Of a stretch of 64,000 nucleotides of DNA, positions 23,886-34,731 are shown piece by piece. Positions within the stretch are counted from its first letter, which is position 1. Each line of letters starts with the position of its first letter. The position numbers and the translations under genes are program-made. The notes below the pieces were generated by a model. It was not told where the DNA came from, ran no database searches, and was given only the letters and a program-made list of their open reading frames with translations. The DNA is taken from positions 53,576,068 to 53,640,067 of the forward strand of contig NC_088866.1 in assembly GCF_032884065.1 (NCBI RefSeq), in the 5' to 3' direction. This stretch comes from Artemia franciscana. Lineage: Eukaryota; Arthropoda; Branchiopoda; Anostraca; Artemiidae.

Positions 23886-24560
23886 CCCTGGTTTTGCGAA
23901 GGCGTAAAAGTTGTTTATTTTGACCTCTTGAGGTCCAAGGTGCTCATTTCTGAGACAGTCTAAGTTTTACATCCTTCTCTTGGAAACACTTTTGCATTTT
24001 CAAACTTCTCGGAAAAGAAATTACTGATTTTGACACAACTGAGATTACATTATAAAAATCAAATACTAAATTCGCTTGTAAATAGAATAGAGTCGTAAAG
24101 TCGTTTAAATAAAACTGCTAGCGGACCGAACTGCTAGCGACTCATGTCTAAAAAGCCTGCTTATGCTTGCATATGATTTGTTTTTGTCTGGTCGTTCAGA
24201 TCAAGCCCCTACATTTTGTGAAGTCATTTAAGTCGTCTATTTTGGCCTTATCCAGTTCCCAGGTGCTCAACTCAGCCATAGACAGTCTAGGTTGCATTTT
24301 TCCTTCTCGTGAAAAGACTTTGAGGTTTTCAGTAAAGAAAAGGTTTATTTTATTCTTGCTTAGCTTCGGTCGTAAATACTGAAAACTAAATTTGCGTGTA
24401 AATAGAATATAGTCGTTTTATTTTATTGTTTAATTCCTCTTTTAAATAATCTTGGATCTAAACAGAGTCGTTTAAATTAAACCAGGCTTCTAGGGATTGG
24501 TCTGGTAGCCTAGCAACTGGCCTTAAAATCTGTTTATGTTCGCATGTTGTCGGATTGTTG
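23886..24560 (+). repeat. Two-unit degenerate tandem duplication
   Basis: Units at about 23886-24165 and 24180-24550 share TCCAAGGTGCTCATTTCTGA versus TCCCAGGTGCTCAACTCAGC, then GACAGTCTA, and TTTGCGTGTAAATAGAATA with the following AGTCGT. The units are strongly diverged. Copy 2 is at about 58940-59605. Confidence 0.65.
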
Positions 24561-24740
24561 GTGAGACTTTGACTACTATTTGAAGAAAAGGAAAGAAATT
24601 TCAAAACACAATAGAAAAGTAATTAGAATTCAAAGAAAAAAAGCCCCAAGACACCCTCGAACTATGGTTTTGCAGCAAGCAAAACGTGGAAAGACAAACA
24701 GAAAAACTGTGAATTTTTTGTTGACGCTGCAGGGACCCTA

Positions 24741-25137
24741 ACGAGACAGCGCATTGGCTTTATGATAACTAAAGAACAAAACGGGAATTTTGTTCAAATT
24801 ATTCAACTTCTAGCGAGATACGTGGCAGCTCTTAATATCTGATATAGACCATGAAAATTTACCTAATTACCCACAATTCCTCATAGTTCATTGACTTTCT
24901 TTCAGCAGAAGTCAGGGAGAAGATCCTCGACGAAGTTTTGGATTCAGAATTTTATTCTCGGATACGATACCCGATGCTTCACATACTGATAAGCTTACGG
25001 GTGTAATCCGAGACACCAGCTCAAAAGGGACACCTAGGAAGAGACCTTATTGAAATATATTATTTAAATAAACTATTATTATTGAAAATAATATTCAAAT
25101 TATATATTATATTATTATTATATATGATATATGTATG

Positions 25138-25168
<31 letters not shown>

Positions 25169-25800
25169 ATGAATTCAAATATATTATATTATTATTATTA
25201 TTTACTATATATTATTGAAAATAATAACGAAAACAGGCAGGGTATGGCACAAAGTATAATGGGGATGCATTGTCAAGAAGAGGATTCCTCCAAACAAACT
25301 AGCTTTCCAGTCTTACGACTATGCAAGTGCGATGTCTGGTCAATTTTGTGGAGCCCAGCTGGAAATGTCTGAACTTCTTGATCGTTGTCTGCCCTATATT
25401 CCCTGACTGGCCCACAGACCAAACTTTACTATAGAAAATTATGACAATTCATCTCTTTGGATAGCTTAGCTTTTCAACATCCTTGACGAAATATATGTGT
25501 TCTTCTCCTCATCTACAAAGCATTTTGCCACCTTTAAAGGAAAACTCTCTTCGATTGAAAACAGCCCTAATCTCCGAAACTTAATACGGACTCGGTAAAC
25601 TGCAATGGCTAAAAACCATACGAACAGTAGTTACTTAATTTCAAGCAATAAATTCAGCCATTTACGAAACATAGCAGATAAAGAACACTGATCTGAAGTC
25701 GAAGGAACCTTTTGAAAAGGTCAGTAGCCTTCTGAAAAGGATTCTATACTTCAAATTTATCGCTTGCTTCATTTTTATAAAAAAAAAAAAAATCAGAAGT
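24741..25800 (+). pseudogene. hAT-type transposase relic (DUF4371 region), copy 1
   Basis: Translated pieces, in order, match the DUF4371 part of hAT (ZMYM/52-kDa-like) transposases. IGFMITKEQNGNFVQIIQLL followed by ARY lies near 24752-24828. EVREKILDEVLDSEFYS lies near 24907-24960, then after a frameshift DTIPDASHTDKLTGVIRDT. An AT-rich insertion follows, then YDYASAMSGQFCGAQLEMSE from 25314, FNILDEIYVFFSSSTKHFAT near 25475, a KLSSIENSPNLRNL segment, and DLKSKEPFEKVSSLLKRILY ending near 25790. Several in-frame stops occur, including one where the family has the conserved Thr-Arg-Trp. Strand-transfer residues cannot be assembled. Clearly dead. No terminal inverted repeats or 8-bp duplication were located. 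Confidence 0.8.
25055..25230. repeat. AT-rich microsatellite cluster within the hAT relic
   Basis: ATTATT and TATATA runs lie between the two halves of the transposase relic. Copy 2 (60110-60253) is shorter by roughly 30 bp at the left edge, as expected for an unstable simple repeat. Confidence 0.8.
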
Positions 25801-25844
25801 TGAAGAAAGGTAATTCCTGTGATGGAAGTATTTGAAACCGAGTA

Positions 25845-26150
25845 CATGCCAAACCAAAAATGTCAACAAATCTAAAAACCAAGCTTATATACACATGTGC
25901 TGATGCACGGGTCCATCATCAAAAGTCAAGTAAAAAACTAAGCGAAATATAAACGCGTGCTAGTTCATAAGTCCAGCACTATAAGAGTCAACGAATCTAA
26001 AAACTTCGCTAAAAACAAAGCTTAGACCAAAGGATAAACGAATCTAAAAACCAAGCTTAAAATGGACAGATGCTGATGCACGTGTCCATCACCGAAAGTG
26101 TCAACAAACTGAAAAACCAAGCTTATTATAGACACGTGCCGATTTACTGA
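25845..26150 (+). repeat. Minisatellite, about five imperfect units
   Basis: Units contain GTCAACAAATCTAAAAACCA then AGCTTA, followed by a GATGCACG-TCCATCA-like spacer. Cores lie near 25861, 25928, 25988, 26036 and 26098. Copy 2 is at about 60875-61180. Confidence 0.75.
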
Positions 26151-27033
26151 TAAATTTAAATACCTTCATAGGTATTGTTTAAAAAATTAGAAAAGAAAAA
26201 AAAGTTAAAATGCAGGTTTCTTGCGAGTTAATTTTATACTTTATTTTGAAACCGTTGTGGCGACGATTGATATACCTGAATATTGTATAGAGGGATTGTC
26301 CCCTGTCTAATTATTCTTCCAAAATGTTCAATTTCGAAGAAATGTTTGGTACGACACTGTTTGTTAATTAATTAAACGTCTCCAATGATATCAGGCCGTC
26401 TTTGTTTCAAATTTTGAGATCCAGTTGCACGGGCCGTTCCAACGTCAGCAAGGCTGCATCCACTATTTTTATTCATGAGATAGGGACAGTGGTGTTCTGA
26501 CTGGTATAAGGGTGTACACCTCACCCTTGGAAATTTTGTTTGACTTGTAAGTGATGAGTTTTTAAAACTTTTGTACCCCACCCCCTTCTTGACATAAACA
26601 CCCCTCACCCCTTCCCCGAACAAAATTAGTGGTTCAAGACCCCCTGGTTACGACCTCGACCATGAGACCCAGTTATCTCGTTGCTGTCACGCGTAAAGGT
26701 CGTATTAATATTTTCAAACTTCTGAGATAATTTCTAAAAACTATTTGCTAAGCTGTTCTCAAAGGGAGGATCAAACAAATAATTTACTATCAATGACACT
26801 TCAGTCCTCCTTATAGTCTGATTATTTTCCTACATCAACCTGATCAATTGCAACTTGATCTTCATCAGATGTAGCAACAATATTTTTTACTACAATCATT
26901 TGGCATTTTTTTATATTTTTGTATATTGGTACAATATTTTGGTACAATATTTTTATGAATTCTATTTTCTTCGTTTTAATTTTAATTATTTATAATTTAT
27001 GTAAAATTGTGATCAAAGTTATGCTCTGACAAA
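26151..27033. other. No recognised feature
   Basis: AT-rich DNA with a small direct repeat TTGGTACAATATT near 26930-26950. The minus-strand frame at 26372-26623 has no family resemblance and diverges in copy 2. Nothing else is supported. Confidence 0.4.
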
Positions 27034-27276
27034 TTACAAATTAAGGATAAAAGCGGAGTTTTTACTCATACGCTTTAGAATAGTACGTCTTCTTTTAGCA
27101 ATTACAGGTTTTTCAGTCAAGACTATTTGACCCTCTTTCCTTTTTTCCCCGTCCTGACGCTGCATGTGAAGCTTTTTAGAGGCTAATGCAATCCATATGT
27201 GTTGCAATAACTCCTTGGATTCCAGGCATTGTAGAATGTTAAAAAAGAATGTCTTATAGTAGCTTCGTGGATGCAA
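27034..27276 (-). CDS. Possible exon of unknown protein (copy 1)
   Basis: An 80-codon minus-strand frame ending in TAA. The start Met may be internal, because the frame continues upstream through a HPRSYYKTFFFNIL-like segment. The C-terminal half is strongly basic (KRKEGQIVLTEKPVIAKRRR). Copy 2 (62058-62300) keeps the frame with one amino-acid change; the inverted palindrome copy near 37965-38083 keeps only part and has a stop. I do not recognise the family. It straddles the left edge of the palindrome (27142), so only the first part belongs to the duplicated arm. Could be chance. Confidence 0.3.
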   Translation of the reverse strand: MHPRSYYKTFFFNILQCLESKELLQHIWIALASKKLHMQRQDGEKRKEGQIVLTEKPVIAKRRRTILKRMSKNSAFILNL

Positions 27277-28412
27277 GACACTTGAGTGTGTTGGTGGACA
27301 TTTCGAGTTTAATACCCTTTGTAAGGGTAAGTCAACCAGGTTAAGTCAGGGTGGTATTTTGTAACGTTTAAGACACGTTAGCAAATTATTTTAGTGGGTA
27401 TGCAGTGTTGGTGTTAGAACATTACATTCCAATAGGCTATGATCAAGGGTTTTTATTTTGTATTGCAGGATCTGCAATATAGAGGTGATGGTGTGAGTAC
27501 AGTAGCATTAGGGATTTTATTAGAAAAGGGATTAGGGATTTGATTAGAGCCTGTATATTGAGGTCATTTAAGCCTTCAAGGATTCGCTGGTACATTTTGG
27601 AGTGAAATTTGGCAGAAAACACAGAAATTGTATAGTACAATTTTAATGAGAATATTTTATATTTTATCTAAAAATGTCGGCGATCCTTATAATTTGCAAT
27701 CGGCCTCATATGTTACTGCTGCTTTACTAGAGCTATGATGTAAAAATAGCCAACTTTAGATTTTGCAGTTCGATTTCAGTTTGCTACAGTCCTGGAATCA
27801 TGGCTGGAAATTTGATTCTTAGGTCAGCAAAGTATAATCTTTTGGTTTACTAGCGTCAAAATTGACTATTAATATTCTATTCTAGATAGTTCTAATATAT
27901 TTAAGTAAAACCTTTATTTCAATCTATTCACACAATTAAACTATTAAATCAAATATACAATCAAAAATACAATCAAGTTTCAAAAAACTTCTCGTGAATA
28001 CGTTATGATTCTTAAAACCACTTGTTATACACAAATGTTAGCACCAACTGACTTATTACTGACTCAATTAAAATATCTCAGCGCCACGGATGAACCACTA
28101 TGTGCTAGCTTGTAATGAAAGGGGAGGTAATCTGTCCTTATATCTGGTAATATATCTTGTTCTTCCATGAAGATGCAGCTGTGTGAACCTGGGTTAAGCA
28201 GCGCAAACTTTGGTTTTTCCATGTAAATGAACATAGAACTTTCGTCACTTCTTAGCCTTCATAATCGAATTAATGTTCGAGAGGATATGTCTATTGTGAC
28301 CTTCTAATTCACTATTAATCTTTTTAATGAAGGAAACTTAGTTTCTGCGCTTCAGTTTACGAATATTTCCTAAATCCTTTGTTTTTAATCTTAAAGGAGT
28401 TTCATTGCTCGG

Positions 28413-28700
28413 ACTTACGGCCTAAAGCTTCCATGTTGTGATTACACTATTAATGTTAAGGAATCTGAGTTTTTTAATTTAAGGGATTTTATTTTTTTTA
28501 GAAACAGTAATTTAAGTTCAAGATTGGACCTAGATTAGTGAAGTGTGTGAACACAGTGACTGTGTGTGTGACTTAAGGCCTATAGCTTCCATGTTGTGAT
28601 TACACTATTAATGTTAAGGAATCTGAGTTTTTTAATTTAAGGGATTTTAGTTTTTCTTAGAAACAGTAATTTAAGTTCAAGATTGGACCTAGATTAGTGA
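28413..28700 (+). repeat. Tandem duplication of about 158 bp, copy 1 only
   Basis: The segment ACTTACGGCCT...TTAGTGAAGT at 28413-28541 is repeated at 28571-28700 after a GTGTGTGAACACAGTGACTG linker. Copy 2 after the gap has a single unit (about 63440-63570), and so does the right palindrome arm, so the gain is specific to this copy. Confidence 0.85.
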
Positions 28701-28794
28701 AGTAATAATTTTAAACCAATTACTGCAAATGAGGACAAAAATACAATTCTAAAATTTGTAGATTTCAAAATTTAATTTTTCTAAATTTTTTAAA

Positions 28795-28885
28795 ATTGGT
28801 AAAAAATTTGATAACAATGCTGATAGTATGATCACTCATGCTAATAGCTATATTAAAATGAATGAGTCGGATAAGGAGAATACAC
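28795..28885 (+). pseudogene. Fragment of B-type exon upstream of A exon
   Basis: This reads KFDNNADSMITHANSYIKMN then ESDKENT, matching the middle of the B exon (TADGMITHADSYIKMKESDK then ENT at 30290-30380, minus). It lies in front of the A exon's polypyrimidine tract, so the upstream DNA of A has been patched with B sequence. The same chimera exists at 36415-36510 (minus) and 63675-63755. Confidence 0.8.
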
Positions 28886-28951
28886 TTTTGTGTTTTCTTT
28901 TTCATGTTTACTGGTTTTATTTTTTATTTTTTCAATTTTTTTTTTTTTCAG

Positions 28952-29438
28952 TTGAATTCTGATTCAGATACATACAAGCTACAGTGTCGATGAAATCGAG
29001 TCTGACGACCAGACATCAGACTTGCATGTAAAAACTGTCGCTGATGTGTTTGTGAGTGAAATTGTGGAAAGACTTCGTAAAAAATTTGATAGCACTGCTT
29101 ATAACATGATCTCTAATTCTGAGAGTTATGTTCAAATGACGGAGTCAGACAGGAAGAAAATGCCGGTGCAGCTAATGTATGCAAAAAAAAATGCAGCCAT
29201 TTCCGAAGAGAAAGTCACAAGGGGAATTATTGTTTCTCCACCCCTCTCAAAAAGGGGGTCGACTCTCTCGAATCCAATCTGGGGAGCTTTCAACAAAGAG
29301 GAGTATAATAATCAAGTACATGAGGTCCTCAAAGAGATTCAGTGTAACACCGACAATTACAATCGGATAATGAAGCACGTTGGTCTCATTGGGATGAAAA
29401 GTAACAGCACACCAGCTGTGACAGCTGCAATATATTAG
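28952..29438 (+). pseudogene. A exon, left arm (unknown protein, frameshifted)
   Basis: The exon follows a long T-tract and CAG acceptor (28949-28951). It encodes an acidic Ser-Asp start (SDSDTY), then after a one-base insertion in ACATACAAGCTAC the frame SDLHVKTVADVFVSEIVERL, ESYVQMTESDRKKMPVQLMY, GIIVSPPLSKRGSTLSNPIW, EVLKEIQCNTDNYNRIMKHV and a stop at 29436-29438. The insertion breaks the join to the upstream part; the copy after the gap lacks it. The product family is not recognised. It is paralogous to the B exon (30048-30506). Downstream, in shifted frames, lies Lys/Glu-rich sequence resembling a coiled coil (29440-29690), perhaps a decayed continuation. It could be a gene carried by a transposon or a host gene family. 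Confidence 0.6.
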
Positions 29439-29947
29439 AACTTGAAAAAAAAATAATGTTTTTGGAAATAAACAAATTGTCTGAGAAAGTCTAAGAAAGA
29501 AGCTGATTAATTGAAGTCAAGCTTAACTGAAGAAAGAATAGGTTTAAGAAGCAAATGGATAATGAAAAACGAAGATGGCAGTTGCAGATTGAAGAGGAAA
29601 AAAGAAATTAAAGAGTTCAGACAAGCATGAAGATGAGACTCCAAAGATGACAGATGAAGGAATGGAGTTGAAAAATAAGGTATGGTAAAAAGAACCTTCT
29701 TTGATGAAACACTTGTAGATCAAGTTATAGTCTTGCTGTTTAATTTTGTTCACTATTTTAAACATGATATATTAAAACAAGTAATAAAAAGAGATAAGGA
29801 ATAATAACAGTAAGAAAAGAACTAACAAGATTTGCAACAGTATTTTTTTGTTATAGCTGTAACAAAATCCTGTATGCATGAGAACATATTAAATTAGCAT
29901 TATTATACATGCTGAATTGGAAAATTGTAACAGGGCCTACCAAAATC

Positions 29948-30060
29948 TCAATTATTTTGAACGACTTTACTTGTTTTTGCTTTTGTTGAACTCCCCTTCT
30001 TCTCAATTGTTACTCTCTCTTCAGTTCTCTCTTCTTCTATCTCCCCTTCAGTTGTTACTT
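29948..30060 (-). other. Open +1 frame after the B stop codon
   Basis: Immediately at the B exon TGA, the +1 frame continues as TTEGEIEEERTEERVTIEKK and then about 14 more residues ending VVQNN-stop (TGA at 29948-29950). The right arm keeps the same +1 frame, length and stop with only a few substitutions. It may be the remnant of a charged C-terminal tail separated by a one-base change, or a frameshift extension. Confidence 0.45.
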
Positions 30061-30506
30061 TCTATCCCAATGAGACTAACATGCTTCATTATCCAATTGT
30101 AATCGTCGGTGTTACACTGAATATCTTTGAGAACCTCACTTACTTCATTATTATACCATTCTTTGTCCCTAAAAGCTTCCCAGATGGGATTTGAGGGAGT
30201 CAACCCCATTTTATAGGAGGGAGGAGAAACAATCTTTCTACTTGTGACTTTCACTTTGGTAGTTGCTGCACTGTGTTTGTCACAAAATAGCCGCACTGAC
30301 GTATTCTCCTTATCCGACTCTTTCATTTTAATATAACTATCAGCATGAGTGATCATGCCATCAGCTGTGTTATCAATTGTTTTACTAAGTTTTGTAATAA
30401 TCTCACAAGCAAACACATCACCAACAGTTTTTACACCAGAATGGTTGTCAGAATCAATTTCGTCGATACCGTAGCTTGTAACCATTGTATCTGAATCAGA
30501 ATCACC
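30048..30506 (-). CDS. B exon, left arm (unknown protein, intact)
   Basis: This minus-strand exon follows a TTTTATTTTTAG acceptor (exon base 1 at 30506) and is open for 152 codons to TGA at 30048-30050. It begins GDSDSDTMVTSYGIDEIDSD, then VKTVGDVFACEIITKLSKTI, DSYIKMKESDKENTSVRLF, KIVSPPSYKMGLTPSNPIWE and EVLKDIQCNTDDYNWIMKHV, matching the A exon throughout. The conserved features are an acidic Ser/Asp start, an (I/V)VSPP motif, SNPIW-AF, and IQCNTD-YN-IMKHV near the end. No catalytic motif, signal peptide or membrane segment is visible. Upstream exons were not found. This is the only complete undamaged member. It could be a last exon of a small host gene family or cargo of a mobile element. 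Confidence 0.5.
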   Translation of the reverse strand, partial: GDSDSDTMVTSYGIDEIDSDNHSGVKTVGDVFACEIITKLSKTIDNTADGMITHADSYIKMKESDKENTSVRLFCDKHSAATTKVKVTSRKIVSPPSYKMGLTPSNPIWEAFRDKEWYNNEVSEVLKDIQCNTDDYNWIMKHVSLIGIESNN

Positions 30507-31402
30507 CTAAAAATAAAAAACGAAAACATTAAAAAAAATTAAAAAGGAAAACCTGTAAACATAAAAAAGAAAACACAAAAGCAGGTTTTTCAGCCAGTTT
30601 TCCAGAAAAAAAAAATTCCAGAAATTTCAACAATGAAACAAATTTCAGCAATACAAAATTCGTGTTCATTGCTGGTTCTGAAATCCTTTTCAGGATTATT
30701 ATCCTTTCTGAAAGAGTTGAAGCTATAGTTTAGTAATGGCAACGCATCAACCCATTACTTTTCTTTACTTTGTATGGACTTGGTCAAAATGGCTCCTGAA
30801 TAATTAAAAAAAATGACATCAGCCAATGTTCAGATGACAATTCGATTTTAAATTGTGTCTCCCATTTTTTCCACGGAAGATAACCTATTTGAAGCTCGCC
30901 ACAATAAGGCAAACAGCTACAATTTCTTTGCCTTCGGACGCGATCAAATGTTGACACTACACCTGACGGGTTTTGAGTTTACATATTCTGCTTGTGGCAG
31001 AATATGGAACACAATCATCCAAAAAGTATTTAGGTTAGCTAGCTTTATTTTTTCTTCAAAAAAACACAAAAGTTGGTTTACCAGCAGCAATCATTAAATA
31101 AATTGTTTAGAAACTGAATTGACAAAAGCCATATAGCAGTCAGCTTAGAAATTAAAGAAATTTTGCTGGTTTTTATCTTATGGTACCAATCATCTAAAGT
31201 TTCCAAACAAAATCTCAAAATCAAGTGCAGTGTCAACTTAAAAAAAAAAACTCACCAGAAATGTAAAACAGATATTTATTACCTCTTGGTTTCTGGGAAT
31301 TTTTCTGCTCTGTGCTGTTATTATAAAAGTTAAGCATAACATTCAACCCCAAAATGAGTAGAATTTATTCTGTACAGGAGTGGGACAGCACCTTCCTCAT
31401 CT

Positions 31403-31465
31403 CCACCCTAACCCTATAACCCTAGCCTCTAACCCTGTAGCCCTCTGCCCAGTAACCCTAATCCT
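31403..31465. repeat. Degenerate CCCTAA-rich patch
   Basis: CACCCTAACCCTATAACCC and several further CCCTA/CCCTG units. It is irregular and short; arthropod telomeres are typically (TTAGG)n, so it is more likely a low-complexity patch than an interstitial telomere. Confidence 0.5.
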
Positions 31466-33911
31466 GTTTGTTGTAATTTCTGTTCGTTTTTAAGTTGACC
31501 TTCTTATTCATTTTAGTTTTGACTTGTTTTAGATTTTGTTTCTAGTCTGTTTACTTGTTTTTAGTTTCTTTTTAAGAAATAAAATTCACCGTCTTAGAAA
31601 TAAAGTCTGACGAAGCTAAAAAAAAAAAAATAAATAAATAAAAAAACTAACTAGTTTAACATTCACATTATTAAAACTTCTCTTTAAGGTTCTGTACTCC
31701 CCAAAATTCAGACAAATTTTATGAAAGTGAGCTACTGCCTCATTAGTCACGCTAAAAAATTTAATTACTTAAAAACTGAAATCATTTTTTAAGTGTCATA
31801 GGGAAGATTTGGTCCCATAAAGGACAAGATTGACAGCAAAAAACTTTTCAAAACTTGTGATTTTGGAATTGAAATTTTGGACATGTTTGCTACATTTGTT
31901 CCACTTTAGGGAAGATTGGAGGTTACTAAATAATGCCCAGTGTGCCTCTAGGGGCACTGGAGGAACTAAGGTCTAAGGTTGCTTTATTTGATATTTTGTC
32001 TGGGAAAATATTCCCATTTAAGGTAAAAGTACTAAGACTCCACCAAAGAAATGGGCCCCTAGCATAAATAGTGCTCAGCAACTATGATCCTCAACAAGCA
32101 GTATGTATTCTCACTAAAACAGTTCTAAATCACTTCTGGCTAATTTAAATTTCATCCCTTCAGAAAAAAAGCTGCAAAACTAGTAAAATCAAATCCAAGC
32201 CTTGCAGATTATTGTTACGTGTTACTAATTTTATTTTTTCCTAGTTTTTGAGTTGTTTTATGTTTTCTCGTACTATGATTTTTAAACCCTTGAAAAGTTT
32301 TGATCTTTTCCAAATTGAGACAATCTGAAAAAAAATTTCAGATGTTTTGGAAATGTTTCCTATTATTTCATACATCTTCACTAGTTTGTCGAACTTTCCA
32401 AATGATTGTTAACTTTACAAAGAACGCAAACTTTCCAAAGATGTAGAATGAAAAATTCTGTTGGGTTCAAACTGCACATGCATGGATGCGGGTCTAAGTG
32501 AAAAATCAGTTTCTGTAAAATTCAACTAAACAATACTTGTAAACTGTAGCTGGTATAGGAAAATGTAAAGTTATTACTCATTTGTCTAGATTACCCTAGT
32601 CAAGGTAAAAAAAAGAAAAGAAAAACCCACCCTCTAAACTTAGACTGAAATTTGTAATTTCATCTGTCCAGAGTAAAAATGCTTTATTTTTAATAATAAT
32701 AATAAAAAAAAACAAGGCTTAAGCCATAGCAGATTGAGGTTTTCAGCATTCCACATTTCAATCAGACTTTTAAAAAAAGCTTCAGCTAGGGGAGAATAAT
32801 ATCTTAGGCTTCAATAATATCATGGCTTGCTTAAACCTATCTAGTTTATTTTTCAAGATGTTGAAATATCTGCTTGTGTTTCTTATGGTATTCTACATAG
32901 GCTGGTTCTCAGATGTTTTTGGATTCGTTTTGTCCAGTGCAAGATAAGCAGATGCGTGAGAGGAGGAACAGTAATCTTAAAATTCCAAAGGTGGCTACCA
33001 CTCAATCACATCTGACTTTTGGCAATACCAATCTTACATGGCCATCTTACATTTTAGGGCTAGAAAGAAAGAAATTTGTGCACGTTCTACAGATGAAGGA
33101 TGACAGATTGATAAAGACTACTAATTTTTGCCATCTATCAGGGGTAAAACAAAAAGCAAGTTGTGAATAGTATAGGACAGATCATAGGGAATGATTCAGG
33201 GTTGTATCCAGGATTATTTTTCAGGGGGAGGGGTACAAAAGGATCTTTTTCTGGGTGTCTTGCAAAAAGACCTTCATAAATCATATAAAAAAGTTACATT
33301 CATTTTTTTACGTTTTTATGTGTCAGACAAACATTTCGGTAGGGGAGGGGTGCCAACTCCCACCTGAATACGGCCTTTGAAGGATCTAAAGGAAATGTAA
33401 GCTTCTTGGGTTAGGGTAAAGAGTAAAGCCTTGAAAATGTTGGGTTGGGGGAGAGCATACAATATTTGTGGCCTGATGTGGCTTGGTACTGCAGTGATTT
33501 TTATTAGTGGTATTAGCTATAATTTACTCAATCAAAAGTCGCAAAATGTAAAGCCATTAGTAATGGAAAATGATTGTAAACCTTGTCCTTTGAATTGTAT
33601 TTTAATTGTTAAAACAGCACAAAAAACGTTTACCCTTGATGGAAATAATTTTTTTGAAAGTTGATTAAATGTATTAGCTTGTTCCATTAAGAACAAGCTA
33701 AACTAGGGAATGGGTGCCAAGGAGCTATTTATCGCTAATGGAACCTCCACTATCTCCTGTTTTCTGATACAATCGATGGTACTTGTTAATTAAATGAAAC
33801 ACACTCAAGGATTGTGCTTAGGTTAGATTACAAAAAACCGGTTTCATAACTACAAAGACAAGTGACGGGTGATGCAATATATTGGACTTAGACAGAATGC
33901 TTTGGACTTGA

Positions 33912-34026
33912 ACAATTTGGGCTATATATTTAACACTAGAGGGTGGGGAAGGGGGGTTAGGTTAGTGGCGCTGTTCAAATAATTTTATCCCTCCCCCTTA
34001 ATGTTCAAATATATAGCCCAAATTGT
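33912..34026. mobile_element. Small inverted-repeat element (MITE-like)
   Basis: The ends are ACAATTTGGGCTATATATTT and its reverse complement near 34007-34026; the pairing continues into G-rich versus C-rich segments for about 40 bp. A related half (AATGTGCAAATATATAGCCC then AAATTT) occurs near 49296, and a mutated form near 14164. No coding. Confidence 0.6.
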
Positions 34027-34057
34027 AGTATTACATAAACTATAGGTTATATGAAGT

Positions 34058-34243
34058 TTATGTTTCATCAGGATTAGCGCCAATCTGTCTCACTGTAGCA
34101 CCAATCCGTCTAAGGCCAACACAGCTATGCACACTTCTCCTCCATTTCAATCTATTCAAAGCCTTCCTCTCTACGCCTTGCCAATAAGTTCCAATTTCAC
34201 TTAAATCTAACCTTACGAACTTCCCCACCGCATTTGGGAACAA
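34058..34243 (-). pseudogene. Possible LINE C-terminal tail fragment
   Basis: The minus-strand frame contains VRLDLSEIGTYWQGVERKAL followed by NRLKWRRSVHSCVGLRR. The arrangement Leu-x-x-x-Gly-x-x-Trp-x-x-x-(9)-Arg-x-x-Trp-Arg resembles the tails of RTE/CR1-like retrotransposon polyproteins. Only about 60 residues are open, and no RT core is nearby. Confidence 0.35.
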
Positions 34244-34731
34244 CCTGCTTTTTATTTGATCCTTGATGGTTGGTTAACAAGGACAATCCTAGACAGATAT
34301 CTGACTTTGTTGAGATACATACTATTCACTAAAAAGGCTGTAGGCCCTTAGCCATGGTGCACCCTCCCCCTCCTCCCAACAGTAGCTTTCAATGCTAGAG
34401 AAAACAGATTATGTCTTTAATTTAAATTGTCTATTTTAATTTTGAAACTGCCATAAAAGCCAAAAAATTATTTAATCCAGCAATGAATAGGAATTTTTCC
34501 ATTCTTGAAATTTGTTTCACAAAGTAAAAGAAAAACCAGAAGCCAGTGAAACCAGTTTTTGTAAAACCAGCAATGAACTCGAATTTTGTATTGCTGAAAT
34601 TTGTTTCATTGCTGAAATTTCTGGAATTTTTTTCTGGAAAACTGGCTGAAAAACCAGCTTTTGTGTTTTCTTTTTTATGTTTATAGGTTTTCTTTTTTAT
34701 TTTTTTTAATGTTTTTCTTTTTTATTTTCAG

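Larger units (their letters stand above)
12197..29131 (+). repeat. Large duplicated block, copy 1
   Basis: From 12197 onwards the sequence matches 47318-64000 in the same orientation and order, with a few substitutions and small indels per hundred bases. The start here is set by the edge of the N gap in front of copy 2, and the end by the window edge, so true boundaries are unknown. Every relic annotated in this block has a counterpart after the gap. Net length differs by 252 bp, chiefly through tandem-repeat gains and losses. Confidence 0.95.
27142..30682 (+). repeat. Palindrome, left arm (about 3.54 kb)
   Basis: The whole arm is the approximate reverse complement of 34548-38083. The outer boundary is where CGTCAGGACGGGGAAAAAAG (read on the minus strand) stops matching the right arm. 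The inner boundary is near TTCATTGCTGGTTCTG (30668-30683). It contains an A exon on plus and a B exon on minus. The arms differ by substitutions, a roughly 45-bp insertion in the right arm near 37400, and small deletions. Confidence 0.9.
30683..34547. other. Palindrome spacer
   Basis: Single-copy DNA between the arms. No convincing gene was seen. It contains a CCCTAA-rich patch (31403-31465), an inverted-repeat element (33912-34026) and a retroelement-tail frame (34058-34243). Short frames at 30855-31097, 32913-33170 and 33431-33664 have no recognised family. Confidence 0.6.

Noticed and set aside
27443..27640. 65-codon frame conserved in three copies (also 37577-37774 and 62467-62664)
   Set aside because: Differences between the palindrome arms include many amino-acid-changing substitutions with no excess of silent ones, so there is no sign of coding constraint.
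31403..31465. Interstitial telomere
   Set aside because: Irregular, very short and not the TTAGG repeat usual in arthropods.
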